A DNA stretch of 64,000 nt from Sphingobium trunci (GTDB lineage: Bacteria > Pseudomonadota > Alphaproteobacteria > Sphingomonadales > Sphingomonadaceae), in contig NZ_JAKUJY010000008.1 in assembly GCF_022664535.1 (NCBI RefSeq), positions 114,786 to 178,785 on the forward strand. The letters run 5' to 3'. This document shows positions 1-8,937 of the stretch, piece by piece. The position numbers were made by a program, and so were the translations under genes. Numbering within the stretch: the stretch's first letter is position 1; each line of letters opens with the position of its first letter. Under the pieces are notes generated by a model. The model ran no database searches. It saw only the letters and a list, made by a program, of their open reading frames with translations, and had not been told where the DNA came from.

Positions 1-1
1 T

Positions 2-760
2 TCCCGCTCGCAGGAATATGACGCGTTCAATCCGGAAACCGTGTCGATCTTCGAGGTCGGCGCCAAGACCGAATTTTTCGACCATCACGCCCGCTTCAAC
101 GTCGCGGCCTATGCCGGAAGCTACAAGAACATCCAGGTCGATTTCAGCCGCCCCTATGAAACGGGCGGGGTGCGCACCACGCGCACGACCACGTCGACCA
201 TCAACGCCCCCGGCACGGGCGGCCTGCATGGGATCGAGGCGGAACTGACCGTCAACCCGCTGGAGGGGCTGACCCTGGCCGCGTCCTATTCCTATCAATA
301 TGTCCGCATCCCGGCGACGGCGAACCCCTATCCGAACGCCGCCGGCGTTCTCAGCGCCATCGCGGTGCCGATCTACCAGACCTACACGCCCCGGCATTCG
401 GCAAGCGGTTCGATCGATTATGAGCTGCCCATGGATGGCTTCACGCTGCGCGCGCATCTGGACGGCAATTACGATTCGGGCTTCTATGCCAATGCCACCG
501 ATCCGGTCTATGCCGGCCCTGGCGCCGCGACCAACGTCTATCAGCCGATCGGCGACAAGGCGTTCATCGCGAACGGCCGTATCTCCGTTGCCGATATCGG
601 CCTGGGGCAGGGCGACGCGAAACTGAGCCTTGCCCTCTGGGCACGCAACCTCTTCAACGAACAGCATCTCTTCTACAAGTCGCTGAGCCCGACTTCGGGC
701 CTGAGCGGCTTCTTCAACGAGCCGCGCACCTTTGGCGGCGAAATAAACATGCGCTTCTGA
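2..760 (+). CDS. TonB-dependent receptor, C-terminal part (5' end outside window)
   Basis: Open from the first bases of the window, 252 residues to the stop. It begins with SRSQEYDAFNPETVSIFEVG, which matches the plug/barrel region of siderophore-type TonB-dependent receptors (family pattern 'pEtv.syEvGaK'). It continues as alternating short strands with many Tyr, Asn and Gly and ends GGEINMRF, with the C-terminal Phe expected of an outer-membrane beta-barrel. The protein would import a ligand across the outer membrane using TonB energy; the ligand cannot be read from the C-terminal part. It lies about 80 bp upstream of a secreted phosphatase on the same strand, so the two may be co-transcribed. 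Confidence 0.9.
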   Translation, partial: SRSQEYDAFNPETVSIFEVGAKTEFFDHHARFNVAAYAGSYKNIQVDFSRPYETGGVRTTRTTTSTINAPGTGGLHGIEAELTVNPLEGLTLAASYSYQYVRIPATANPYPNAAGVLSAIAVPIYQTYTPRHSASGSIDYELPMDGFTLRAHLDGNYDSGFYANATDPVYAGPGAATNVYQPIGDKAFIANGRISVADIGLGQGDAKLSLALWARNLFNEQHLFYKSLSPTSGLSGFFNEPRTFGGEINMRF

Positions 761-841
761 CGGGCCGCCGGGGGCCGGGCAGCCGGTCCGCGCGGCCCCG
801 GACACGGCAATTCGGAACGGACATCTTATGAGGGCAATATC

Positions 842-1891
842 ATGAAACGCATGGCCATCCTCCCGCTCCTCATCGGACTGCTCTGCGCGACGGCTTCGGC
901 CCGCACGATCGACACACCCGCCGTGATCCGCAGCGCGCCGGGGGAGTTGACGGTGACATGGTCCGACACCGACCCTGTCGACATCTACTTGTCCGATGAT
1001 CCCGCCGCGCGCCCGGACCAGATGAAGCTGGTGTCGAAGGGCGACAGGGACGGGCGGGAGAATATCGCCGTCGGCGAACGGGAGCGGCCCTATCTGATCC
1101 TGAAGGACAGCAGGTCGGGCGAGACGGTCCGGGTGGCGGAACGACTGCTTCCGCTGCAACAGGGGTCCAATTTCCGCGATGTCGGCGGATATCCTGCCGC
1201 AGGCGGCAAGCATGTCCGCTGGGGGATGATTTTCCGGTCCGGCGGCCAGCCGCTGCTGACCGATTCGGACCTGCAACAGATCGGGTCGCTGGGCCTGGCC
1301 CATATCGTCGACCTCCGGTCGAGCGAGGAGCGGTCGATCGCCCCTAGCCGTATCGAGGGCGTGCCCTATCAGGCGGTCGGCTATTCGATGGCAGCCATGA
1401 TGAAGGGCGCCACCCTCAGCAATGGCGAGAATGTCTACCGTCCCATGCCGGTGATGCTGGCGCCGCAACTGAAACTGGTCTTCCAGGACCTGCTCGCAAA
1501 AGACGGAGCGGTGGCCTATAATTGTTCGGCGGGACAGGATCGCACGGGCTTCGTGACCGCGATGATCCTGTCAGCGCTGGGCGTTCCCCGCGACGTCATT
1601 CTGGCGGACTATCATCTGTCGACCACCTACCGGCAGCCGCAATGGGAAATGCCGAAGATCGATGCCGCGGCCCACGCCAACGATCCAGTTGCCCTGCTGT
1701 TCGCGCGATATCAGCAAAATCCGGCCGCTGCCAAACCCCAGCCGCTCAAGGATGCCAGCGGCACATCCTTCCTCTCCTACGCGTTCGACGAAATCGAGAG
1801 GAAATGGGGTTCGGTCGACAATTATCTGGCGCAGGAGATCGGCCTCTCCAGGCTGCAAATCGCCGCCCTGCGCTCGCATTATCTGGAATAG
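842..1891 (+). CDS. Secreted tyrosine/dual-specificity phosphatase-like protein
   Basis: 349 residues. The first 20 residues (MKRMAILPLLIGLLCATASA) form a signal peptide, so the enzyme should act in the periplasm. The block NFRDVGGY with a downstream DLRSSEER is typical of the bacterial tyrosine phosphatase family PF13350. The P-loop CSAGQDRTG has the nucleophile Cys at about residue 228 and the Arg at about 234 (CX5R); the usual His before the Cys is Asn. About 110 residues precede the catalytic domain and are not obviously assigned. A GAGGG ribosome site lies just upstream. Being beside a TonB receptor suggests dephosphorylation of an imported or surface substrate, but this is inference; PF13350 members may act on phosphoprotein, phosphoinositide or inositol phosphate. 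Confidence 0.8.
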   Translation: MKRMAILPLLIGLLCATASARTIDTPAVIRSAPGELTVTWSDTDPVDIYLSDDPAARPDQMKLVSKGDRDGRENIAVGERERPYLILKDSRSGETVRVAERLLPLQQGSNFRDVGGYPAAGGKHVRWGMIFRSGGQPLLTDSDLQQIGSLGLAHIVDLRSSEERSIAPSRIEGVPYQAVGYSMAAMMKGATLSNGENVYRPMPVMLAPQLKLVFQDLLAKDGAVAYNCSAGQDRTGFVTAMILSALGVPRDVILADYHLSTTYRQPQWEMPKIDAAAHANDPVALLFARYQQNPAAAKPQPLKDASGTSFLSYAFDEIERKWGSVDNYLAQEIGLSRLQIAALRSHYLE

Positions 1892-2132
1892 GCGCCCGCA
1901 TGATTTTCCCGTCCGGACGATCTTCGTCTTCGGGCGGGACAGCGCTTTTGCGTGAAACCCGGATTGAAAGCACCCTCGCCAGACCCAATCTAGCCGCCGT
2001 TCCGGCCCTTGAGGCCGGCAAAAGTGATTTTCCCCTTGCCCCGGCGGCAATCCCATGCACAAAGCTTGCCAATTGCCGCGCGGGGTCATGGATTTTACCC
2101 GCAGCTCATCCTGCGGCAGCAAGGATTATGTG

Positions 2133-2918
2133 ATGGACGACGTGTTGATGCAGGACCGATCCGCCCCGGCATCGCCCCTTCCGCCCAAGGAAGTGGGAGA
2201 GGGCCTGTCCGTCATCTCGATCGCGAAGAGCTATGACAGGCGGGTCGTGCTGGCCGATGTGTCGCTGACTGTCGGCAAGGGCGAGGTGGTCGGCCTGCTC
2301 GGGCCCAATGGCGCGGGCAAGACGACCTGCTTCTATTCGGTGATGGGGCTGGTGCGCCCGGACCATGGCCGGATCGTGCTGGATGGGCAGGATATCACTG
2401 GCCTGCCCATGTATCGGCGCTCCATCCTGGGCCTGGGCTATCTGCCCCAGGAAACGTCGATCTTTCGTGGCCTGACCGTCGCGCAGAATATCGGCGCGGT
2501 GCTGGAACTGGCCGAGCCGGACAAGGCGGCGCGTGCCGCACGGCTGGAACAGTTGCTGGAGGAATTCGGCCTCACCCGGCTGCGCGATTCATCGGCCATG
2601 GCGCTGTCGGGCGGCGAGCGCCGCCGCTGCGAGATTGCCCGCGCGCTGGCGGCCAATCCCTCGATCGTGCTGCTGGACGAACCCTTTGCCGGGATCGACC
2701 CGCTCTCCATCGCCGACATTCGCGATCTGGTGAAGCAGTTGAAGACGCGCGGCATCGGCGTCCTCATCACCGACCATAATGTCCGCGAAACGCTGGAGAT
2801 CGTGGACCGCGCCTGCATCATCTATGACGGCAAGGTGTTGTTCGCGGGCAGCCCGACCGAGTTGGTCGCCAACGCCGATGTGCGGCGGCTCTATCTGGGC
2901 GAGAATTTCTCGCTCTAG
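2133..2918 (+). CDS. lptB: LPS export ABC transporter ATP-binding protein LptB
   Basis: 261 residues from the chosen ATG at 2133, which has AAGGA seven bases upstream; a longer in-frame start at 2055 lacks a ribosome site. Walker A (GPNGAGKTT) lies at residues about 57-65, the signature LSGGERRR and Walker B (IVLLDEP, followed by FAGIDP) follow, and the end RLYLGENFSL is the LptB hallmark. It would power extraction of LPS from the inner membrane by LptFG for passage over LptC/LptA. It precedes rpoN by 48 bp, the classical order. The lptC and lptA genes that normally precede it are not here; a phosphatase gene occupies that position. About 20 residues at the N-terminus exceed the usual LptB length. 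Confidence 0.95.
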   Translation: MDDVLMQDRSAPASPLPPKEVGEGLSVISIAKSYDRRVVLADVSLTVGKGEVVGLLGPNGAGKTTCFYSVMGLVRPDHGRIVLDGQDITGLPMYRRSILGLGYLPQETSIFRGLTVAQNIGAVLELAEPDKAARAARLEQLLEEFGLTRLRDSSAMALSGGERRRCEIARALAANPSIVLLDEPFAGIDPLSIADIRDLVKQLKTRGIGVLITDHNVRETLEIVDRACIIYDGKVLFAGSPTELVANADVRRLYLGENFSL

Positions 2919-2966
2919 CATGGCTGGCCGGTCCCTTCCCCCCAGCACCGGCAAGGGAAGCGGCTG

Positions 2967-4481
2967 ATGGCGCTCGCGCCCCGCCTCGACCTGCGGCAGA
3001 GCCAGTCGCTCGTCATGACGCCGCAGCTCCAGCAGGCGATCAAGCTGCTGGCGCTCTCCAACCTGGAGATAGAGGCCTTCGTCGCGGGGGAGCTGGAGAA
3101 GAATCCGCTGCTCGAAGCCGGCGGGGCTGACGATTTCACGCCATCGGCCGACGGCATCGACCGCGAGGCCGAAATCCACAGCGTCGCGGCGGAGGTCGGC
3201 GACAGCGACCAGTTGATCGGCCAGGGGCTGGGCGGCGCGGATTCACCGCTCGATGTCGATTATGGCGCGGAAACCTTCATCGACAATGGTCCCGCGGATC
3301 GCATGGCCGGCCCCGGCACGGGATCCGGCGGCATGGAGCCGCTGGCGGGCAGCAGTGGTGAGGCGCTGGATTTCGACAGTTTCGCCAATCCTGAAAAGGG
3401 GCTGCAGGAACATCTGATGGACCAGGCCCGCAGCACCCTGTCGGGCGTCGAGCTGGCCATAGCGACCCAGTTGATCGGCCAGATCGACGAGGCCGGTTAT
3501 CTGGAAGCCAATCTGCTCGAAACCGCCCATGCCCTGGGCGTACCGCTCCATATGGTCGAGCACGTGCTGAAGGCGATCCACAGCTTCGATCCCACCGGCG
3601 TGGGCGCGCGCTCGCTGGCCGAATGCCTCATGCTTCAGGCGATGGATGCGGATCGCTACGATCCCTGCATGGCGAAGCTGCTCGCCAATCTCGATCTGCT
3701 GGCCCGGGGCGCCCTGCCGCAGTTGCGCCGCATCTGCGGCGTGGACGAGGAGGATATGGCGGACATGATCCGCGAATTGCGCGGCTATGATCCCAAGCCG
3801 GGCCTTCGCTTCTCGCACGAAAGCGCCGCGCCGGTGACGCCCGACCTGTTCGTGCGGACGACGCGCGACGGCTGGGCGATCGAGATCAACAGCGCCACCC
3901 TGCCCCGCCTGCTGGTCAACCGGAACTATTATGTCGAGCTCGCCTCCGGTCCGCAGGACAAGACGTCCAAGGCCTGGCTGGCCGATTGCCTCGCGAGCGC
4001 CAACTGGCTGGTGAAGGCGCTCGACCAGCGGCAGAAGACGATCATCAAGGTCGCGGGCGAGATCGTTCGTTGCCAGGAGGATTTCTTCCGCAAGGGAGTC
4101 GAACATCTGAAGCCGCTCACCCTGAAAGCCGTTGCGGAAGCGATACAAATGCATGAATCGACGGTGAGCCGGGTCACGTCGAACAAATATCTGTCCTGTC
4201 CGCGCGGGCTGTATGAGCTCAAATATTTCTTCACCAGCGGGGTCGCCGCGGCCGGTGGCGACGGGACGGTGTCGGCCGAGGCGGTGAAAAGCCATATCAA
4301 GGCGCTGATCGCGGCCGAAACGGCGGACGCGATCCTTTCCGACGACACGCTGGTCGACCTGCTGCGCGCCAAGGGCATGGATATCGCCCGCCGCACCGTC
4401 GCCAAATATCGCGAGGCAATGGGCATCGGATCGTCGGTGCAGCGGCGGCGGCAGAAGGCGTTGCGCGGGCAAGCGGCTTGA
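2967..4481 (+). CDS. rpoN: RNA polymerase sigma-54 factor RpoN
   Basis: 504 residues, full length. Region I is Gln/Leu rich (LRQSQSLVMTPQLQQAIKLL near the start), followed by an acidic Gly-rich linker (about 55-135), the core-binding domain, the helix-turn-helix region around LTLKAVAEAIQMHESTVSRV, and the RpoN box ARRTVAKYRE at about 474-483 that reads the -24 element. It directs transcription of genes activated by enhancer-binding proteins such as NtrC. It lies downstream of lptB, and a clear target promoter lies in the same window in front of the PII gene (9620-9635). The start is supported by GGGAAG upstream of the ATG. Confidence 0.97.
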   Translation: MALAPRLDLRQSQSLVMTPQLQQAIKLLALSNLEIEAFVAGELEKNPLLEAGGADDFTPSADGIDREAEIHSVAAEVGDSDQLIGQGLGGADSPLDVDYGAETFIDNGPADRMAGPGTGSGGMEPLAGSSGEALDFDSFANPEKGLQEHLMDQARSTLSGVELAIATQLIGQIDEAGYLEANLLETAHALGVPLHMVEHVLKAIHSFDPTGVGARSLAECLMLQAMDADRYDPCMAKLLANLDLLARGALPQLRRICGVDEEDMADMIRELRGYDPKPGLRFSHESAAPVTPDLFVRTTRDGWAIEINSATLPRLLVNRNYYVELASGPQDKTSKAWLADCLASANWLVKALDQRQKTIIKVAGEIVRCQEDFFRKGVEHLKPLTLKAVAEAIQMHESTVSRVTSNKYLSCPRGLYELKYFFTSGVAAAGGDGTVSAEAVKSHIKALIAAETADAILSDDTLVDLLRAKGMDIARRTVAKYREAMGIGSSVQRRRQKALRGQAA

Positions 4482-4541
4482 CCAAAGCCGCCCGAGACGC
4501 AAGATCAGCGGCTTGTCCGATCAAGGGATTGCCATCGCCCC

Positions 4542-5393
4542 ATGTCCGTCGCCTACCTCAACGGCCGCTTCCTGCCGCTGGCCGAAGCCCAGGTTTCCGT
4601 ACTCGATCGCGGCTTCCTGTTCGCGGACGGCATTTATGAGGTCGCGGCGGTCATCGACGGCAAGCTGATCGACAGTGCGTCCCACCTCGCCCGGCTGGAG
4701 CGCTCGACCGGCGCGATCGGCATCGTCCTGCCGCTTTCGCTGGCGGAGATCGAAGCGGCGCAAAAGCAGCTGGTCGCCCGCAACGGCCTGACCGAGGGCC
4801 TCGTCTACCTCCAGGTCACGCGGGGCGCCGATGCGACCCGCGACTTCCTGCCGCCGCCCGATATCCGGCCGACGCTGGTGATGTTCACCCAGGCCAGGCC
4901 CTTCCTGGACGTGCCCGCGGTGCACAGGGGCATAGCGGTCGCCACCATGCCCGACCTGCGCTGGGCGCGGCGCGACATCAAGAGCGTCGGCTTGCTCGCC
5001 CAGGCGATGGCGAAGCGTGCCGCCGCCGACGCAGGCGCGCAGGAGGCCTGGATGGTCGAGGACGGCCATGTGACCGAGGGCGCCTCGTCCACGGCCTTCA
5101 TCGTGACGGAGGACGGCATCGTCACCCGCCCCTATTCGCAGGCCGTGCTGGCGGGCTGCACCGGCGCTGCCCTGGGGGCGCTGGCGGAGGAGAGCGGCAT
5201 CGCCGTCATCCGCCGCCCCTTCACCGTGGAGGAGGCGCTGGCAGCCAGGGAAGCCTTCATCACCAGCGCATCGACCCTGTGCCAGTCGGTGGTGCGGATC
5301 GATGGCCAGCCGATCGGCGACGGCACGCCCGGCCCGGTCGCGACCCGGTTGCGCGCGCTCTATATCGATTTCGCCCGGCGCACGGCCGTCTGA
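4542..5393 (+). CDS. Class IV PLP-dependent aminotransferase (D-amino-acid aminotransferase type)
   Basis: 283 residues, the usual length of fold-type IV aminotransferases. Visible motifs are LDRGFLFADGIYEV near the start, the PLP lysine in RRDIKSVGLLAQ (Lys147), and the cofactor-side segment EDGHVTEGASSTAF. The likely reaction is transfer of an amino group between D-amino acids (D-Ala/D-Glu) and 2-oxo acids; 4-amino-4-deoxychorismate lyase and branched-chain aminotransferase share the fold and cannot be fully excluded. It follows rpoN after 60 bp on the same strand. Confidence 0.85.
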   Translation: MSVAYLNGRFLPLAEAQVSVLDRGFLFADGIYEVAAVIDGKLIDSASHLARLERSTGAIGIVLPLSLAEIEAAQKQLVARNGLTEGLVYLQVTRGADATRDFLPPPDIRPTLVMFTQARPFLDVPAVHRGIAVATMPDLRWARRDIKSVGLLAQAMAKRAAADAGAQEAWMVEDGHVTEGASSTAFIVTEDGIVTRPYSQAVLAGCTGAALGALAEESGIAVIRRPFTVEEALAAREAFITSASTLCQSVVRIDGQPIGDGTPGPVATRLRALYIDFARRTAV

Positions 5394-5639
5394 AAGGCCG
5401 GAAAGACGCAAAAGCTGATCCATTTCGGATCAAATTTGCTGCAAGGCCTTTTCCCGCCATTCCGGCGATCAGGAACCCTCCATTTTGGCATGGCCCCATG
5501 AGATCATCCCCTTTTGGCCGGGCGGCAACTGGCTCTCCGGCGGAAAACAGCCAGATCATCTCCGTTTCGGAGCTTCGTGCGGCTGCGTAACGAAGGCATT
5601 GCGGTACAGTGCGGAAAGTGGGTGAGAGGAGACATCAAC

Positions 5640-6644
5640 GTGGAAATGGACCATTACCAGACCGGCCTCGGAACGCCGCCGGACCGCCCCTTCGGTGAAA
5701 AGGACGAACGGCCGCGCCTGCTGATCCTGGCGGACGATGTCTATCTGGACGATGCGGAAAGCCTGAGCCGCGCGGCGGGCCTGCGCCTGCTGGGCAATGT
5801 TCCGCTGGAGCAGGCGTCCGAACGGCTGGATACGCAAATCGATTGCGACATCGTCCTGATGTTCTGCATGGCGCCCGACACCCGGCTGGAACGGCTGTTC
5901 GTGCAGATCGAAACATTGGCGGTGCAAAGGGACATGCCGGTGATCTGGGTGGCCGGGCTGGATACGATCGACCTCGCCTATGCCTGCCTTCGCAGCGACC
6001 GGACCCAGTTGCTGTGCGCACCGGACCATGCCGATCTCGCCGCCGCGCTGCTGGCCGCGGCGGACCGGCGGGAGGTCCGCCTCGTGCATGAGGTGAGCCG
6101 GGACAATGAAGGCGTGCGGCTGCAGAAACTGAGCGAGGAGGTCAGCCGCCTCGCCCGCACGCTGGAGGCGCTGACGCTGCGCCCCCGCCACACCACCCCG
6201 TCATTCGACCTTGGCCCGCGCATATCGGATCACCCCAGCGACTATATCGGCATGCCCGCGCTGGAACCGGTCGGCAGCGCCGACAAGGGGAGCGAGACCG
6301 CCCCGGTGGACGCGACGCAGGTGCGCGACCTGCTGCGCGCCCGGCGGTTGCGGGATGATTTCCTGCCGGCCGACCTGTTCGCCGATCCGGCCTGGGACAT
6401 GCTGCTGGACCTGCTCGCCGCCCGGCTGGAGCATGAACGCGTGTCGGTGTCCAGCCTCTGCATCGCGTCCGCGGTGCCGCCGACCACCGCCTTGCGTTGG
6501 ATACGGACATTGACCGAAAAGGGCTTTGTCCAGCGCCATGCCGATCCGCATGACGGCCGCCGCGTCTTCATCGCGCTGGCCGATGCCACGGCCGAAGCGA
6601 TGACCCGCTGGTTCGCCGCCAGCCGCCGGTTCCTTTGCGCATGA
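5640..6644 (+). CDS. MarR-like winged-helix regulator with an extra N-terminal domain
   Basis: 334 residues from a GTG start at 5640, chosen because AGAGGAG lies eight bases upstream; the longer reading frame from 5514 has no such signal. The N-terminal half (LLILADDVYLDDAESLSRAAG, then IDCDIVLMFCMAP) looks like an alpha/beta receiver-like fold without a clear phosphoacceptor. The C-terminal ~90 residues form a MarR-type winged helix: SVSSLCIASAVPPTTALRWI (recognition helix) then LTEKGFVQRHADPHDGRR (wing). It should be a cytoplasmic DNA-binding regulator; its ligand and targets are not evident. It stands alone upstream of tRNA-Val. Confidence 0.75.
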   Translation: MEMDHYQTGLGTPPDRPFGEKDERPRLLILADDVYLDDAESLSRAAGLRLLGNVPLEQASERLDTQIDCDIVLMFCMAPDTRLERLFVQIETLAVQRDMPVIWVAGLDTIDLAYACLRSDRTQLLCAPDHADLAAALLAAADRREVRLVHEVSRDNEGVRLQKLSEEVSRLARTLEALTLRPRHTTPSFDLGPRISDHPSDYIGMPALEPVGSADKGSETAPVDATQVRDLLRARRLRDDFLPADLFADPAWDMLLDLLAARLEHERVSVSSLCIASAVPPTTALRWIRTLTEKGFVQRHADPHDGRRVFIALADATAEAMTRWFAASRRFLCA

Positions 6645-6726
6645 AATGGCCGATCGCCGCTTGACCCGCCCGGAGATTGTCGTAGATAGGCGCCCACCGA
6701 ACGCCTCCGGACCAGGTCCGGGCATC

Positions 6727-6802
6727 GGGCGATTAGCTCAGTTGGTAGAGCGTCTCGTTTACACCGAGAATGTCGGCGGTTCGAGCCCGTCATCGCCCAC
6801 CA
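6727..6802 (+). tRNA. tRNA-Val (anticodon TAC)
   Basis: 76 nt with encoded CCA. The acceptor stem GGGCGAT pairs with ATCGCCC, the D arm is gctc/gagc, the anticodon arm is tctcg-TTTACAC-cgaga (anticodon TAC), and the T arm is ggcgg-TTCGAGC-ccgtc with one G-U pair. Confidence 0.97.
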
Positions 6803-7123
6803 TTCCCGCCATCACCCAACATTTGCCTGGAAATTATCATGTTTTCGGGCGGCCTGTCCTGCTATGGCGGCGCGACCCAGGCTTTTGCGAGGCACCGGCA
6901 CCATGTCTCTGACGCTTCTGTTCGGCGGTACGGTTGCGCCCTTCCTGCTGATATTTTCGCCCATCACGCTGGCGGCGGCTCGTGATGGCCTGAGTTGGGA
7001 CGCGCCCGCCAAGATGCCAGCGAAAAGGCCCTGCCCGAAAAAGCGGCCACCCCTGATGCTGATGTAATCCCGTCCTGTTCGGGATATTGCGGCGCAGCGC
7101 GAGCGCTGCTAATCGGTGCGGCC
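6803..7123. other. Intergenic stretch, no convincing gene
   Basis: Between tRNA-Val and the zinc-finger gene. The only candidate is a 54-codon frame on the plus strand at 6903-7067 with one hydrophobic segment (MSLTLLFGGTVAPFLLIFSP) and a basic Pro-rich tail; it has no clear ribosome site and I do not call it. A short GC-rich inverted repeat (gcagcgc/gcgctgc) lies near 7093-7110. Confidence 0.5.
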
Positions 7124-7351
7124 ATGATCCAGCCGCCCGAAATCATCCGAGTCTCCAAGTCCCGCGTCTCCTGCGACGGTTCGGGCGATATTCCTGCCGC
7201 CCTGGGTCATCCGCGCGTCTTCCTGGAGATTGACGAGCATGGCTATGTCGACTGCGGCTATTGCGACCGCCGCTTCGTGCTGATCGGCAGCGCAGCCGAC
7301 ACGCCGGAAATCGCCGGGCTGCCGGATATTTCCTCGGGCGCCAGCCTTTAA
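7124..7351 (+). CDS. Small zinc-finger protein (CHCC type)
   Basis: 75 residues. The pattern VSCDGSG...ALGHPRVFLEI...GYVDCGYCDRRFVL gives Cys-His-Cys-Cys ligands as in the zf-CHCC family, which includes the NDUFS6 subunit of mitochondrial complex I and short alphaproteobacterial relatives. It probably binds one zinc ion; a link with complex I is an inference from the family. It precedes tldD by 50 bp on the same strand. Confidence 0.85.
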   Translation: MIQPPEIIRVSKSRVSCDGSGDIPAALGHPRVFLEIDEHGYVDCGYCDRRFVLIGSAADTPEIAGLPDISSGASL

Positions 7352-7401
7352 ATCTGCGATTTTGATTGGGCCTGAGGGCTGCCGCCCCTATATCGGTCGG
7401 C

Positions 7402-8844
7402 ATGACTGACGCTGCTCCCCAGTTCACCGATGCCCGTGGCCTTCTCTATCGCCCCGGCCTGCTCGATCCCGATGGCGCGCGCCGCCTGACCGCAGAGGCG
7501 CTCAAAGGCTGCGACGATGGCGAGCTTTACCTGCAATATCGGGCGAGCGAGAGCTTCGGTTTCGACGACGGGCGGCTGAAGACCGCCGATTATTCGACCG
7601 ATGCGGGCTTCGGCCTGCGCGGCGTGTCGGGCGAAATGACCGGCTTCGCCCATGCCAATGACATCAGCGAGGCCGCGATCCGCCGCGCCGCCGAGACGCT
7701 GACGCTGCTCGATCCGGCGAAGGGACAGCCCGCCCCGCCGCCGCAACACACCAACCGGCATCTCTACACCGACGTCAATCCGCTGGAGATCGTGCCCTTC
7801 GCCGAGAAGGTGACGCTGTGCGCGGCGATCGACGCCGCCGCCCGCGCCCGCGATCCCCGCGTCGCGCAGGTGTCGGTCAGTCTGGCGGGAAGCTGGTCGG
7901 TGGTCGAGATCGTCCGCGCCGACGGCTTCACCGCCACCGACATCCGGCCGCTGGTGCGGCTCAACGTCTCCGTCATCCTGGAGGAGAATGGGCGCCGCGA
8001 AACCGGCGTGTTCGGGATTGGCGGGCGCTATCTCTACGATCAGGTGATGGACCCGGCGATCTGGAACCGGGCCATCGACGAGGCGCTGGCGCAGGCACGG
8101 GTCAATCTGCGCTCGGTGGCCGCGCCCGCAGGCGAAATGACCGTATTGCTGGGGCCGGGCTGGCCCGGCGTACTGGTGCATGAAGCGATAGGGCACGGCC
8201 TGGAGGGCGATTTCAACCGCAAAGGCACCAGCGCCTTTTCCGGCCGCGTCGGCGAGCGCGTCGCGGCGCCGGGCGTCACGGTGGTCGATGACGGATCGAT
8301 CACGAACCGCCGGGGATCGCTCTCCATCGACGACGAAGGCACGCCGACGCGCGAGAATGTGCTGATCGAGGACGGCATCCTCAAAGGCTATATGCAGGAT
8401 CGCCTGAACGCGCGGCTGATGGGCGTCGAGCCGACCGGCAACGGCCGTCGCGAAAGCTATGCCCATGCGCCGATGCCGCGCATGACCAACACCTTCATCA
8501 AGGGCGGCAAGGACGATCCCGAAGAGCTGCTGTCCCGCATGAAGTCGGGCATTTTCGCCAAGAGCTTCGGCGGCGGCCAGGTCGACATCGTGTCGGGCAA
8601 GTTCGTCTTCTCCTGCACCGAGGCCTATAAGGTCGAGAATGGCAAGCTGGGCGATCCGATCAAGGGCGCCACCCTGATCGGCGACGGCCCGACCGCGCTG
8701 ACCAAGGTGATCGGGATCGGTCACGACTGGGCGCTAGACGAAGGCATCGGCATGTGCGGCAAGGGCGGACAGAGCGTCCCCGCCGGTGTCGGCCAGCCGA
8801 CGCTGCTGATGGAGGGCCTGACGGTCGGCGGTACGGCGACCTGA
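7402..8844 (+). CDS. tldD: Metalloprotease TldD
   Basis: 480 residues from the ATG at 7402; an upstream in-frame start at 7366 gives an atypical leader. The metal site HEAIGHGLEGD (HExxxH) is present, with the conserved RGSLSIDDEGTPT and the C-terminal GMCGKGGQSVPAGVGQPTLL region. TldD forms a heterodimeric protease with TldE/PmbA that degrades unfolded peptides and matures some RiPPs. No tldE gene lies in the window. The last 23 bases of the gene, including the stop, are repeated 39 bp downstream (8861-8883). Confidence 0.96.
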   Translation: MTDAAPQFTDARGLLYRPGLLDPDGARRLTAEALKGCDDGELYLQYRASESFGFDDGRLKTADYSTDAGFGLRGVSGEMTGFAHANDISEAAIRRAAETLTLLDPAKGQPAPPPQHTNRHLYTDVNPLEIVPFAEKVTLCAAIDAAARARDPRVAQVSVSLAGSWSVVEIVRADGFTATDIRPLVRLNVSVILEENGRRETGVFGIGGRYLYDQVMDPAIWNRAIDEALAQARVNLRSVAAPAGEMTVLLGPGWPGVLVHEAIGHGLEGDFNRKGTSAFSGRVGERVAAPGVTVVDDGSITNRRGSLSIDDEGTPTRENVLIEDGILKGYMQDRLNARLMGVEPTGNGRRESYAHAPMPRMTNTFIKGGKDDPEELLSRMKSGIFAKSFGGGQVDIVSGKFVFSCTEAYKVENGKLGDPIKGATLIGDGPTALTKVIGIGHDWALDEGIGMCGKGGQSVPAGVGQPTLLMEGLTVGGTAT

Positions 8845-8883
8845 TCCAGATCGAGGACTCCGGTCGGCGGTACGGCGACCTGA
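8822..8883. repeat. Direct repeat of the tldD 3' end
   Basis: A 23-base sequence at 8822-8844, which encodes the last codons of tldD and its TGA, recurs exactly at 8861-8883. A 16-base spacer separates the copies. It looks like a local tandem duplication. Confidence 0.9.
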
Positions 8884-8937
8884 GGCGGACATGCCATGGA
8901 CTGCGGAACCGGGCGGTCCTTTCGTCTTTGTCACTAT

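Noticed and set aside
6903..7067. 54-codon frame with one hydrophobic segment
   Set aside because: No ribosome site, no family, proline/lysine-rich tail; not enough support for a gene.
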